Source of the DNA: Neospora caninum Liverpool
Taxonomy: Eukaryota; Apicomplexa; Conoidasida; Eucoccidiorida; Sarcocystidae
Direction of reading: 5' to 3'
NCBI RefSeq assembly: GCF_000208865.1
Contig: NC_018389.1
Coordinates: forward strand, 124,001 to 188,000
DNA: 64,000 nucleotides
Shown: one piece after another, positions 11,201-23,107 of the stretch
Layout: each line of letters opens with the position of its first letter
Position numbering within the stretch: position 1 is the first letter of the stretch
Position numbers and translations under genes: made by a program
Notes under the pieces: model-generated
What the model was told of the DNA's origin: nothing
Databases searched by the model: none
Seen by the model: the letters and a program-made list of their open reading frames with translations, nothing else

Positions 11201-14200
11201 TGGGCCCTCCGGTGCCTGCTCGCCCTCAAGCGCCTCAGGGAAAGGAGGGACGGGCTGCCGGCGCAGTTTCCCGTGTTTCACGAAACGCGTTCCTCGACTC
11301 CACAGCCACTGTGTCGGTCTCCACGAACTAGCGGCAGCCGGGCAAGCGTCGCGGACACGCTCACCTCTGGAGATTCGCGGCGAAAGGCAACGCGGTCAAC
11401 CGAGTCCACCCCGGCCGCCGACGCGCGAGGCCGACCGTGGTGCCATGTCTGCTCGGAGTCTGGGGAGCGCTTGGTCGCCTCAACCGGGCAAGGAGACAAC
11501 TCGCGCAGTCCGACTAACAAGGCGTTTCCCCAACAAGGTTTATACGGCGTCGTCCAGGGAGGCGTGTACAGGGATTTGCGGCAGGAGAGCGTCAGCTTCG
11601 TCAACGAGTGAGACGGCGCACGGATGAGCCCCTGCTTCCTGCGACGCACGCGCGTGATAAAGAGACACACATCCGCAGTTTCATGGCAGGCGACACTGGT
11701 CTCGCGTCCACGGGCAGGATGGGCGGCAGCCCTCAGGTCTCTTCGGCGCTTGCCGTCTGTGGTGTTGCTGGGGCTGCCTTATCCTGCGATCTTGTTAGGC
11801 GAATGAGAGACTCAATCCCACCGACTCCACGCGCGAACTGGAGAGGGCCCCAGCGGCGCTATTTAGCGATCAGTCTGGCTCTGCCGGGGCAAGAGGCAAC
11901 GCCAAAAACATACTGCTCCATCAGTCCGGGACTGACGCGTCTTCCCGACTTGTCGTTCCCTCTCTGATGTACAGGCACCCCTTCTTCGGGTCGGCAATAG
12001 GTGGAAGCTTAGGTGCTGACAGCGAGCAAATGCATGCAGTCGTTCAAGAAACTGCACGGTAAGCGGCAAACAGGCAGCTCCCTGAGTGAGTCGGAAGGAC
12101 CGCCCTGACCTCAAAGATCTGTCGCCAGCGCCATCAACTGCAGTAACGTGATATGTGCATGCGGCGAAATGCGGGCGGCGTGGCCTCCAACGGGTGAAGG
12201 CAGTCTGGACACGTTGTGCGGGGGAGAGCCGTCTTTTGGAAGGCCACACACGCAGCGTGGTGCCTCCTGCCTTCTTTCCACGGCCTTTTTGGGTTCCATG
12301 AGCCTCCGTCCCCCGGCTGCCTTCCCCCTGGCTTCAGGGCGTGATGCGAGGCAAGGGAGCGGACTCTTCAGTGTGCGCTAAAAATCCGCAGGCGTTCCCG
12401 TTCGTCGGACTCGAACGCCCCTTTATAGGCTGCTGCGACAGACGTCTCGCCCAATCTATGATTGCCGAAGCTTCGGAATCTCTACGTGTGTTGCAATGTC
12501 CAGTTACATCATGTGTGTAGGTGACAGGGCTGCCGCCCCATGTATATCCCCCGAGTGTGTTCAGTCGTGCATCATTTCTGTCAGCCCGTTTTGTTTCTTT
12601 GCTCCAGGCAGCTTCGAAAAGATCGGCCCATACATTTGCTGGGAATCGGACGCATGCGCGACATCTTCCACGGGGTCAAGCAGGTACGTGGCATACCAGC
12701 CCGGAACCTGGCTGTCGAACATGTCGCACAGAGGACCGGTTCCGCCTGCAGAGACGGTCTGAGCCGCGTCATCAGTCAGTTCCGTCTCGGCCGTTCCTTC
12801 GTTCGGAGGTCCACGTTGCTTTCGCAAAACGGATCACTCGTGGGGCTCGGGCAAAAGCAAAACATGAGAGAGACAGGCCTGATCTTCCGCCAACATGCTG
12901 CGCGCTTGACATCTATTGTACACGCCAAACAGAGAGAGAGAGAGCGACCCGTTTGTTTCAGCAGCGAAAGACCCAAAGTCGGAGTCTAGATCTCCTTTCT
13001 GAACTCTGTTTTTCCTTCCCGTAGGGCATCGACACATTTGATTGCGTTCATCCAACGCGTGCCGGACGCCATGGCAGCGCGCTCGTTCCGCGGGCTTTTT
13101 GGGAAGGCGACGGAGCCGTCGGAGTCCCTCCGTCTGCCTGCTGGGACCACGACGACTCGAGCGTGGAAACAAGAGGATCGGCTGAGCGACCAGATCTTCG
13201 TGCCGGCTCCGTTCCCGAGTTGGCCAGCTCCATGTCAAGTCCGTCCACTGCCTTCTTGACGGGTCGCCCGAAAAGGAAGAAGGCCTTCCCTGTAGCAGCT
13301 CAGACACCCAAGGAGTACGTGGACTTGCGAAATGTAAGTCGCAGCATTGCCGTTCCCGCCACCCACGGCGGCAACTACGCACGGACGGCGCGCGCAAACG
13401 TCGCTCTTATCAACGGTTTGCCACAGTGTCCTTGACCGCATTCGGCGACGCTGCCAATTGTGATGTCGCGCAGATGCTGGCATGGAGCCAGAACGTCTCT
13501 GTGTCACAGGCAAGCGGTGCATGCATGAAGCGTCCACGCAGACGCGCACGGTTCTATTCGTGCCGGCTTTGTACGGAGGATATGGTAAAACGTCTTTGGA
13601 CCCGTTTGTATTGGGGCGTGGAGTGAGCGTCGAACGTCTGGGCGACGAGACTTTGACTGCACATTTGCCCCGTTCCGTGTGTGCAGGCAGCGTTCAAGTT
13701 CGACGACCGGCCCATTCTGCACGACTGTGGCTGTTACACGTGCAGGACCGCTAGCAGGTTCGTTTTCCAGTTGAATGGAGAGCTAGTGGGCGTCCGGGAC
13801 TCCGGAAGGCTCTAATCGCCGCAACGGCGTTCAGCGCTGTTTCTCCGGCAGATTCGTTAAATCGATCCTCGGTTTTCTCAAGCAGAATAGCAGCTTAGTG
13901 TACGCCGTTGTTTCCTTGTTTCCACAACGCATCTCCGCAACCGCCTATCTAGTACCTCCTTCTAAGGGTTCAACCGGGAGGGAGTAGGCGCGACTCTTTC
14001 ACACGAAGTCAACGAGCTGGGGCCATGAGCGGAGTCGAAACCACGCCCGAGACCGGGATGTCACCCCATCACACGACGCAAAAAGAACGCAACAATCAGC
14101 ACAAGCAGCAGTCATCCTAAACATCCTGAATTCCCGGGCTCCTCGCTCCAAAAATGTGTCATCTCAGGGCGTACTTGCACTATCTCTTGAAGGCCGGAGA

Positions 14201-14672
14201 GCAGCTGGGAGGAGTGCTCGTTACAGTTCACAACATTTACACCATGAACAGACTCATGGGTTGCATCAGGTGAGTGTGTGTATGAGAGCAGAAGCATCCG
14301 CAAAGGCAACTAGCGGTACACGCTCATGAACGGAACGGACAGTACGGTAGCGCGCTGAAGTAACTCGTGGATCCCCGCGTGCTGACTGCGTTGAACGCAT
14401 TCAGCCGTGGTCTGTGCAGCCTCCTCATTTTCGGCGTATATGCCTCCTCGTGTAAGCTGAGCCTGCCACCGTCCACTCAGCGGAGGTCGCGTGGCCTGTA
14501 TCGGTGCTTGTTCGTAGGCAAGCGATAGTGGAAAACGAGCTCGAGGAAGAAGAAGAAAAGTGGATACATCCGCTGACGCGGAACTGAGGACCTGGCGAAG
14601 CAGCGACGCGGCGTCTTTTGGATTTGTTTCAAACATAGATTCGCAGACAGTGAACTGGAACGGTATCGTTAA
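8246..14672 (+). CDS. tRNA-guanine(34) transglycosylase (queuine tRNA-ribosyltransferase)
   Basis: Swaps guanine-34 of GUN-anticodon tRNAs for queuine or a precursor base. Exons: 8246-9517, 9807-9881, 10345-10705, 10913-10965, 11165-11607, 11975-12058, 12608-12683, 13025-13333, 13687-13757, 14168-14269, 14639-14672; all phase-consistent, 959 aa. Motifs in order: GDVETPNFILCGTKASVKG, ANTYHL, TDSGGYQIFSL (catalytic Asp), LDECTPFHASK, GVVQGGVYRDLR, AIGGSLGAD, HLLGIGRM, GIDTFDCVHPTRAGRHG (nucleophile Asp), zinc ligands CGCYTC, then RAYLHYLLKAGEQLGG and VHNIYTMNRLM. The N-terminal extension of about 385 residues carries a hydrophobic stretch (ALAILVLLSFG), suggesting a signal or organelle leader (inference). 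Starts at 8462 or 8504 are equally possible; 8504 has the better context. Low-complexity inserts follow TDSGGYQIFSL and SHRWALR. If the intron at 14270 is not spliced, an in-frame TGA at 14271-14273 ends the protein 11 residues earlier. Confidence 0.93.
11071..11134. repeat. four tandem copies of a 16-bp unit in TGT intron
   Basis: Units at 11071, 11087, 11103 and 11119. The first two read ttgaacatggtctcgt; the last two carry the same two substitutions (ttgaacgtggcctcgt). The array therefore looks like duplication of a diverged pair or serial duplication. It ends 30 nt before the exon that begins at 11165. Confidence 0.95.
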
Positions 14673-15272
14673 ATTGTTGGTGAAATCAGACAACCTGGCA
14701 AGCGACGCATGCCCTTAGACTCAAGTCTGTGTGACCTTGGTCCGTCACATTCACGGGTCCGTGCGCAGTTTCTGCACGGTCACCAGAGAAACTGTTCGTG
14801 TGGGGCCAAATCCCCGGATTCCGTGGTATCCGAAAATTGCGGTAGTCCAGCTCAACTTGCAAAGTTTCTGAGTCTAGCCCGGCCGTTGCATGAACTGCAG
14901 TCCTGTTCCTCGCGAGAGTTCCCCGGGCGCAACTGCGAACGCCCACACCTAAAAACCCGAGAGAAAAGAAATCCGCTTCTGCCTGCGACTACGGCCTGTG
15001 AGGAGAGCCTAGCTGGACCGCGGGCCAGACCCTAAGCGAAAGCAGATCCATATATCAAGCTGTGGTTTAGCCTCTCAATTTCGTTCGTGATCCACGTCTT
15101 GGAGTCACGCGCAACCCTTTCTGGCCTAGCCTTTATAGTATTTCCGGTGGCCTAACAAACGACTGTTAGCGGTACTGGGTCTCTGCCAGTATCATGGCGC
15201 CCAGCTGTCGCGCCTGAGAGCTTGACGTGTGGCGTTGTGTGTTTTCCTTCACAACCATAGAATAACCGGATC
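14673..15272. other. convergent 3' intergenic region
   Basis: It lies between the proposed stop of TGT (+) and the stop of the SAC3-family gene (-). It presumably holds both 3' untranslated regions. No repeat or conserved frame is seen. Confidence 0.5.
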
Positions 15273-18068
15273 TTACATAACGACTGGCGGGGGCCAAGCA
15301 AAGATGTTTCTTAGCTCTTCGACATCGCCTGGCGCATGCACTACGAACGACGGAGTGGAGCGTCTCCACGCATCGCTTCCAACTGAGGCAAGAAGCTCTG
15401 AGAAACGCGTCGGCCTTCCCAGCTCCTTTTGTGTGCTATCGCGTGGGAGAGCGTGCCCCGGCAGGTGGGCATTTTCATCGGTTCTGCGAAAGCGGATGCC
15501 GGAAACCACCTCGCGTCGATGGGGATGTTCCGCAACAGCCCCCAGTGGCGCTGAAGCTGCTTCCTGATCTGCATCCGAAATACCGGAGCTCCAGTGTGCC
15601 TGGTGGATTCGTTTTCCCTTCCCTGGTAGCCCTTCGTGCTGCATGTTGTTCGCCTGCTGCGCGGCTGGCCAAGACGGCCGCTGTGGCAGCTCGGCGCGCC
15701 TCCCTGCGGTCTCTCTCCCTGTCCCCTCTTCAGCGCAGTTTTCCTTCTCACATGTCGTTTCCTTACTGTACACGGGTTCGCCAGCGCCCAGCCGCAGGCA
15801 CAGACTAGTCACATCAGCCCTAGAGCACGCCATCAACTGCATCAGCTGCTTCATGGACACCAGAGTGCCCGGAGCTGCTGCGAGCGAGGCGGCTTTAACC
15901 TCCGCAAGGACACCCGCCCGAAGACGATCTGTGCTTGGATACACGGCGCAGCGAAGGAGGAAAGGCACAGGAGCTGTCTCCTGACGCAAGAGGGAACGGC
16001 GTGGTTCCACACCAGACGACGCTGAAGCGCACAACGCAACAAAAACCGACCGACTGGCATCCAACATCCACGTATTGGCAGTCTCCTTATCTGTTCCCAT
16101 AAGGGCACTTCACAAAACGGTGCAAAGTGAAACGATCAACTCGCGCAACGGCTGCGCCTGGCACGGTTATCTATAGTGTGTGTCTGAGCAGCGGTTCCCC
16201 AATTGATGCTCGCGTGCCGCACAAAAAAGTGCACTTCCGAAGCCTTGAGAGATTGCCTAGAACAGACGCAGACGCAATTCGACACAACCATCGGGCACTG
16301 TGGCTAAGAGTATCGTCAAACGTTTGACCGAAAAACACGGAAGAGCGAGACGGGCACGAAAAAGAGGCACACAAACACGCCTTGGCAACGTTTCCGTTCA
16401 ACTTGTGCAGGCACGCCATGTAGAATGGACACACAAGGGGAAACCGCTGCTCTAAAGATCGTCTCGCTTTTTCAGCTTGCCTTGGATTGCCATTCTGATC
16501 GCCAATGCAGACCAGGGAAGGTGGCTCCACCAGATGCCGAGTGCTCTGGTTATCTCCTGGATCACAAAAATGCTTCGTTCTTGTCCCTTGAACGTCGGTT
16601 GCACAGGCACAGCGAGTGTCTGGGACAACAAGAAAAGGGAGACCGCCTCGTCGATTTCCGAACTTTCGACGCCCAGTCCCCGAGCAAATTCCTGTAGCTG
16701 CTCTCCGCTTCTTTCCGAGGACTTCTCGGTGATTTTTGCATCGCCAATCCCGCAGTCAGTTCGCGGCCCATGATCCCGTCTTTTCCGCCGCAGCAACAGC
16801 CGAAAGCGCCGCGACTCTCGGACAATGATGCCCAGGAGCTGGACCAGGCAGGACGACAGAAGAAAACGGTTGAGACTCGGAGAGAACCCAGAGATTTTGA
16901 AAGTCGCTTCAGGAGACACTTCCTGTTCCTGGGCACCGCTACTCGTGGCGAGAAGGTGGTCTCTGCTCCCAAAGGTTTCAGCTGGAGGCGTGCATGCTGG
17001 CAGCTGCTCTGCGCGTCCCTCAACTCCGTTCCTGGCGTGCGATTTGTCGCTACCGAATGGAACCCGTGTCTTATCGGCAGCTGGGTGATCATGTTTCACG
17101 AGCTCCCGTCCAATCCGATGTGGCGACTCGAATCCCTCGAGCGAGGGCGCCGGCTCAGCTGACCGAGTAGACGCGTATATTCCACCACTCCAGAAATACT
17201 CGGCAAAGAGATGGAACCGAGCACACTGAAGGAGGAGAATGAACAAGTCCGCTGTGTTGAGGCGCTGGCGAACCGCGTCCTGTCGGATGGCACGAAGCCG
17301 ATCGGCGAAGAATGAGTAGGCGATCGCGGCTGAGCTCTGTGGGTTTTTGCTAGCAAGCGAAGAGTTACCGGTCTCTGGGGGGGTGTCGGCCAAGTCGCTG
17401 GCTGATGGTAATCCCCCTTCATATGTAGTCCCACCGCTGCCGCGTGCAAACGTCGTGGGGGAGGCATCCGCAATGGTGATGTCTGCTCCTGTCGAGCCGG
17501 GCTGTCGCATGCAATCTGTGGAACGGTCGCTCGATATGTGTATCGACTTAACTTGTTCTACAGGTTCTGATACAAGCAGCAGTCGACCGCACCGGCTACA
17601 CCGTGCATTGCCTGCATCCGTTCTTTCCGTGAACGGAGCGTGTTCTTGGGTCCTGTGACCAGAAAGCGATTCAGATAGAACGGATGGGAGAAGGCGTCGC
17701 AGAAGGTAATCACAGCAGGTGAGTAAGGCGTCCCGCGGCCTGGCATCAGATCCCGTAGAGTTGTCAGGCGCTTTCGGGTGATTGCTTGCTCGAGATGTGC
17801 TGCTTTCGGCGTTATGACAACGAGAGCTCGACCCACGCGAATGCCCGGTTGACCTGACGAACTGAGACACCAGGCACCGGCCAGCCCCCCTCTCGAAGGG
17901 GTGGACCATACGCAAGCGAGTACGCGATTGACATTCGGCGAAACCACAAAAGTCCAGAGAAGGAAAGGCAGGGACAGAGCAACAGAAAGGGCGAGGGTAC
18001 GCGGATTCAAATCCTTCTCCTGGCGCAGAGCTGCGTCTACCCGACATGGCGACGGCTTTGCGCAGCAA
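15273..18068 (-). CDS. SAC3/GANP (SAC3D1-like) family protein
   Basis: Family role: TREX-2-type mRNA export or centrosome-associated scaffolds with the SAC3/PCI-like fold. Two exons on the minus strand, 18068-16481 and 16090-15273, give 801 aa with an exact phase match. Residues 41-60 (CGFAECQSRTRLRMVHPFER) resemble the family's CP..E...R...h.FE start. LVSQFVRS (67-73) corresponds to the K.Y.RS element, RPRDALLTCCDYLL (110-123) to the VLR.T.DYLL helix, YSFFADRLRAIRQD (251-264) is the FL.DRLR.vRQD signature, and QCARFHLFAEYF follows. A spacer of about 125 residues separates the two halves of the domain, and another low-complexity insert occurs near 300-400. Exon 2 carries the C-terminal helical part and a polar tail. 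The joining intron needs a GC donor (AAG|GCAAGC). The N-terminal start is uncertain (18068 or 18047), and the canonical TCPDMC motif is not visible. Confidence 0.75.
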
Positions 18069-21000
18069 GACACACAGCGTTTGAGAGGGGAGATGTCTTT
18101 TACGAAATCGACGAAGAGCTTTGTCTCAATCGTCCCAACAACTCGTCTTACAGCTGGTCACGGTCCGAAGAAACCGAGAAATGTCACACCGGTGTCCCAG
18201 ATCTTCGGCGATCAGCATGCAAGGCCCAGAAGCCACAAGTCTCGCTGGTGTTGCAACAGGAAAGCCAGCATATTTTTACTGGTCTTTCGCAAAAGATGGA
18301 GCTCTGAAGGCTTAGTGGTGCAGTTTACTCGCGAATTTTCCCGCAGAAGAAGCACATGATAGAGGGGACTCAGAAGCAGTCGTGAGGGAGTGCAAAGTTA
18401 TACATGTAGTAAGGAACAGATCGTACGAAACAAAAATGGCAAGTAACAGGCACGCGCTAGCGCGCATGCACGCGTAAACCGCATACATCGAAGCCACACC
18501 GGGTGTCGCGAAAACTGGCCCATTCTCATTGCCTGCGATCGTTTTTCTTAGAGTGCTTCTTTGGACTTTTGATGGTGTCTGTTCAAAAAGGCTGATTTGC
18601 ATGCCATAGATGAGGAAACGCTGTCGGCAGCCCAGGAGTTCCATGCTTTTGGACAGCGCAGCAGGAAGATCGTGTGACGCACAGCAGCAGTATCGCAATA
18701 CGCAAATTGCCGTGAGGGGGGGCCGTGGGTGCCGATATCCTTTTCGGTTACAAATGGGGCAAAAAGCGAAACTGCACAGGACCGTCAAGACCAACTGCAG
18801 AAGCAACTAGCGTGGAGAAATAGAACGTGATGGTCTCTTTCGCCATCTGTTCCCGTGTACCGATGCACAGCTAGTGCCTTTGCAATTGGAAACACAGAAT
18901 GCTTTTCCGACGACGGTGTCTCCGCCTTTTGAGAGCCCAACAATTCTGGTACTGAATCTTTGTGCTAACGCGATTCACTTTTGTGACTTTTCTGACATGT
19001 GGCTCTGTTTCTCTTTAGTCAGGAGGTACTTCTAGTGAACGGTATTATTCGCAGAACGTGGTTGTAGAGGCGCTCAAAAAAAAAACTCACGTGTGTCATG
19101 TAGAGACCGGCTCCTCCACAGTAGTCTTCCCTTTTCCTTGTCATCGGTGTTACTTTTGTATGCTGATTCCGTGCAGCTGCAACGCTGTTAAAGGGACATC
19201 ATGTGTAGTCGCTTATTCCGGTAGAGGCTACACGAATCAGTGTAGACCCCCGGATCCAAGACACTGACTGCGTCGTCCTGTGTTCTTTTCCAGCGCTGCA
19301 CACCTTCCGTAACACCGGACTCAAATGTGCTAGAGCCATGCTTTTGTCTACGATGGGACACAAATGTCTTGTGTTTGCATGTGGACTTGAAGAATTTCCA
19401 AGCCAGGAAAAGGTACTACACATGGTCGTGACCTGTACAGAGTCCAAAGAAAAAAAAACAACCAAAATGCGAGTGTTGCCGTAAAGCCTGGCTTCACAGC
19501 CGCAGTCTCATGATAAGCCCGTCCGAGAGGTACCCCTCTGCCACAGTACCTGCAACAAATCACACGTCCCAAGATTGCATACGTCCTTTCATTCAATGTT
19601 GAGAAGGCAGACGCCTCGCCAACTGGGGGCCTCCCGCAAATGGGCATTCGCCTCAGGCTGAATAGTCGAAACCAGACAAAGCGAAACAACAATGGGAGTA
19701 GTGCCAAGGCGGCACCCGTTGAAAATGAGAATGGAAAAGATCAAGTTAGGAGAAGTGTCTTTCGTTTTCAGGTGGAGCTGCAGGCCAAAGATCGCGGCGG
19801 CGTATGTGAAGAGATCCTTACACTGTCAACCTTTTCAGTATAGTCCAAATTATCTTCACCGTGGCTTTCCACTAGTGGACCAATGAGGCACTCAGCAAGT
19901 GCTGCCGTGGCACATGGTAACACGACTGACAGCACAAGCGCTGTCGTCGAATTGACCCCCGTTACCAAGATTCACATCCTTTGCACTATCGGCCTAGTTT
20001 CAGCATCACCACTTCAGCAAACGGGCTTCCGTCAGCATGAGAGCGGCAAACTGCTACCGGCGTTAGCCGACCCGCGAGCATGAGCTGTTTGACTTCCTAC
20101 TCAGCTGTCCTCGCATCAGCTGCAACCAAGTAGTTTTAAAAGACCAGTTAACAGGAGTAATGCACATCAGCCGACACATACTAGTGCGAATCGGTGCATT
20201 TATGGATGTTCTCCGGCGACACCCGAGACGCTAAAACTTGTCGAAAAAAGCAGTTGAGCGCGGCCCCAACGGGTGAAGCCCCCCTTCCCCTTGCCGTACT
20301 CCCTAGCCTGCAGTGAAGCATCGACGTTCTGCCAGTGCAGGAAGCCGCTGGGTTGGTAAGTTCCCCACCAGTGCACCACCTTCGCTGCGCCGCGGGCCCG
20401 TTTCCCCTCAACAAGGCTGATGAAAGTTCCCGCAGTTTCTGCTTGTGCCCACCTCTTGAAATTGCGAAGCGAACACCTGCGCTTCAAAACGGTACCCTGG
20501 CAACAACGCAACAGATTGGCCGCAACCATCATCTTGTGCGCCCACGTGTGCTGCTCATGTTTCGTCTGTCCTTGGTCAGTGCTACTGAACACTGTATAGA
20601 GTCAAACGCCAGCTGGGCTAACGTCCCCGGCAAGTAGAGGAACGCTGGCGGAAGTGAGGTGACTATGCTCAATTGTGTGCTAGACGTGTCAAGGGAATCC
20701 CTGCCGTGGACGCGTCGTCGGTACATTCCCTCGAGCACTACTGCCTAGTCACATCAATTCCGGATGTCCGCGGGTTCGTTGCTTCCCCCTGCAAGAACAC
20801 GGGCTGATCACCAGAATATCTACCTACTTTCGTGGGGAGTGTCCAGTGATCGGCTGTAGGGTGTATGCCGGCAGTGAGCTCCTGCGTTCGCCGTTGGCCC
20901 AGCCATTGCCTTCTTGAAAACGGGTTCTATCGATGAAAATGCAACGAGCAAGCCTTGTTGGACGACTGAGGTGTCTGCTCAGGTGTCTCCTGGCACAACG

Positions 21001-22393
21001 TCGCCTTTCAAAAGGGGTTATTTTCGGATGCTCCTGTCGGATCATCGCGCTCGGATGAGGCGCGCGCCGTCCCTTAGCGAGCAGGAGTGCCGAGAAGAGG
21101 TACTGTTGCACCGCAGCTGTAGTAAATAAGAACAAATGAACGTTCTCTCGATTCGGGGTCTGCTGTGGCCTGAACACATCTTCGTCTCTACCCCCGAACA
21201 AAATGCACCACCTGTTCACGGAAAATAGGAGCCTGCGATATGGTTTCTAGCGGTGAGGAGTGAGTCTACCAGTCCCTTTTATTAAAGTTGCATCACGACC
21301 CGCAATACAACAGCATCGTGAAAGAATGTAGGAAATACTCATGCAGACGCGTTCCTCTTCCATTCGCATGCCAGCTGCCTCGACACTTCAGAGAAAGTCA
21401 AAACACCTGCGTTCAAGCATGAAGTAGCACTCTCTTACACCGGTGTGTTTTGCACGCAGTCGAGTGGGTTAGGGAGGGGAAAGGGGCGGTGAGAGATTCC
21501 ATAATTGCGGCCACCGCCTGGATGGGAATCGCACATTGGTAACCGCAAGCACGAAATGGAAAGACAAGCCGCACGCGCAGTGGACGGCACACCGTCGTTT
21601 ACGTCCAGCATGGTTCCAGCAGAAGCATCCACCACCGCGTCCCCCACCTAATATATCGGGTGTTGTACTCTGCAAGCTGGCGCATGGGGGTGGTTCTTTA
21701 TGCGTTCTCGATTGAGGCGGTCGTAAATGAAATCCACCCCCGCATCGTCCGCGACACTCACTCCTGCGCTCCCACCTCAATATAAACCCCAAAACCCAGA
21801 AGAGGTTGCGTGGAACCCACAGACCCGGGAGGTTGGGAAAGTTACTGGCCGGGTGGCCGGCACCCCGTTCCTGTTGCTGTCGAGTGGGCACCCGTTGATG
21901 ACGGAAGCCGAGTTGTGCTGGTTGTCAGCGTTGAACCCCTCGAGTGTCGACAGACAAGAGCCATTTATTTCCTCTGCTTTCACTTCTTTAGGTGAGGAGA
22001 CACTCTTGGTTTAGCGTTTAGATAGCGGTGGAAAACGCATAGGGATGACGTAGAGCAATGAGCGTGCAGCTGTCTGGAGAGTGGAGTTGGTTGCTGCGTC
22101 CACCGGTTTTCGAAGCTTTCTTGCTGGAAATGGGCAGCATTTTACCGTGAACAATTCGGGTATGCGGTTTGGCCTGTTCTGTACGGTCGAGTTTCGCGTC
22201 CGTAGTACCCTGGTCATGAACGGGAGTGAATCGGTTCTTTGTTGCAATGTGCACTGCATAGATCTAATTGTGATACCCTCGTGTGGGGACGAAGCGTCAG
22301 GGCTCATCTTTTGCCCCTCTGTGCTGTGCGATTTCAGCTTTTTTTCGTTGACCCACCGTCGTCTCACCACTCGTCCCAGTGCATCACTACAAG
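18069..22393. other. 4.3-kb region without a supportable gene
   Basis: It separates the SAC3-family gene (-) and the cold-shock gene (+), which diverge from it. Open frames of 60-165 codons occur on both strands without recognisable domains. Hydrophobic minus-strand segments at about 19348-19968 and 18312-18806 could be exons of a lineage-specific membrane protein, but I cannot build a convincing model. Confidence 0.4.
19621..19968 (-). other. possible membrane-protein exon pair, unconfirmed
   Basis: On the minus strand an open segment rich in hydrophobic residues (ALVLSVVLPCATAALAECL, then GPLVESHGEDNLDYTEK) ends at a good donor (AGT|GTAAGG, near 19820). It can be joined in phase to a second hydrophobic segment after a CAG near 19773 (LIFSILIF, IVVSLCLVSTI). 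There is no ATG start in the first segment and no homology I can name. It could be a fragment of a transporter-like gene or chance. Confidence 0.15.
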
Positions 22394-23107
22394 ATGGAGG
22401 AGCAAATTCAGAGAGGCCACTGCAAATGGTTTGACTCGAAGAAGGTAAGCCCGAAACGAGGACGCAGCTTGCCACGGGTCCCCCCTGCGACAGGTCGCCG
22501 CGATTTAGCATGCTCAGTTCTCCGTCGTGCTTTTCTGGTGCTGTGCAAACGCGGGTGTGCTCTTGACTGGCGTGACCGTTATCTGTCATCCCGGGCTGCA
22601 AAACGCGCTGTTTTCAGGGCTTCGGGTTTATCACCGCCGAAGACGGCACTGACCTCTTCGTCCATCAGACGGAGATCAAGGCTCAAGGCTTCAGAAACCT
22701 TGCTGAGGGAGAGAGTGTGGAGTTCCGTGTCCAAGTTGGCCACGATGGAAAGAGAAAGGCTGTTGGCGTGACTGGCCCGAACGGTGGTTTCGTGCAGGTG
22801 AGTTCAAATTGAACAAAACGCGTGACTTGCGTCATCGCTGCTGAGGTACTGCTGTGGTGCTTTCGCAGGTGCCACGCGGTGGTTTTTCGTGTGCTGATAA
22901 TGCTTTCATAACGCAGGGAACGGACGTTTTTTTCGTATGCTGTTCGTATTTGCTGTACAGGGTGAACCACGACGCATGGACGCCGGCCGCGGGGGCTACC
23001 GCGGAGACGGCAACCAAGGCCCCAGATACGGTGGCAACGCCGGTGGTTACAATGGGGGATACAACAATGGGTATGGCAACCCCGCCCCTGGCGGCTATGG
23101 CTATTAA
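22394..23107 (+). CDS. cold-shock-domain RNA-binding protein with glycine-rich tail
   Basis: A small single-stranded nucleic-acid-binding protein, probably involved in mRNA stability or translation. Exons 22394-22444, 22618-22797 and 22961-23107 are all phase 0 and encode 125 aa. The cold-shock domain spans residues 8-77: GHCKWFDSKKGFGFI carries the RNP1 aromatic patch, TDLFVHQTEI the RNP2-like patch, and the domain closes with RKAVGVTGPNGG. Exon 3 encodes an Arg/Gly/Tyr-rich tail (RGGYRGDG, YGGNAGG, YNNGYGN), an RGG-like low-complexity region that often adds RNA affinity or drives self-association. Domain and tail are split exactly by the second intron. The length resembles plant and animal CSD-plus-glycine proteins. 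The start ATG is the first in frame. The gene stands alone, 4.3 kb from its left neighbour. Confidence 0.94.

Noticed and set aside
16477..17162. Plus-strand ORFs over the SAC3-family gene
   Set aside because: They are mirror frames of the 538-codon minus-strand ORF that carries the SAC3 signatures.
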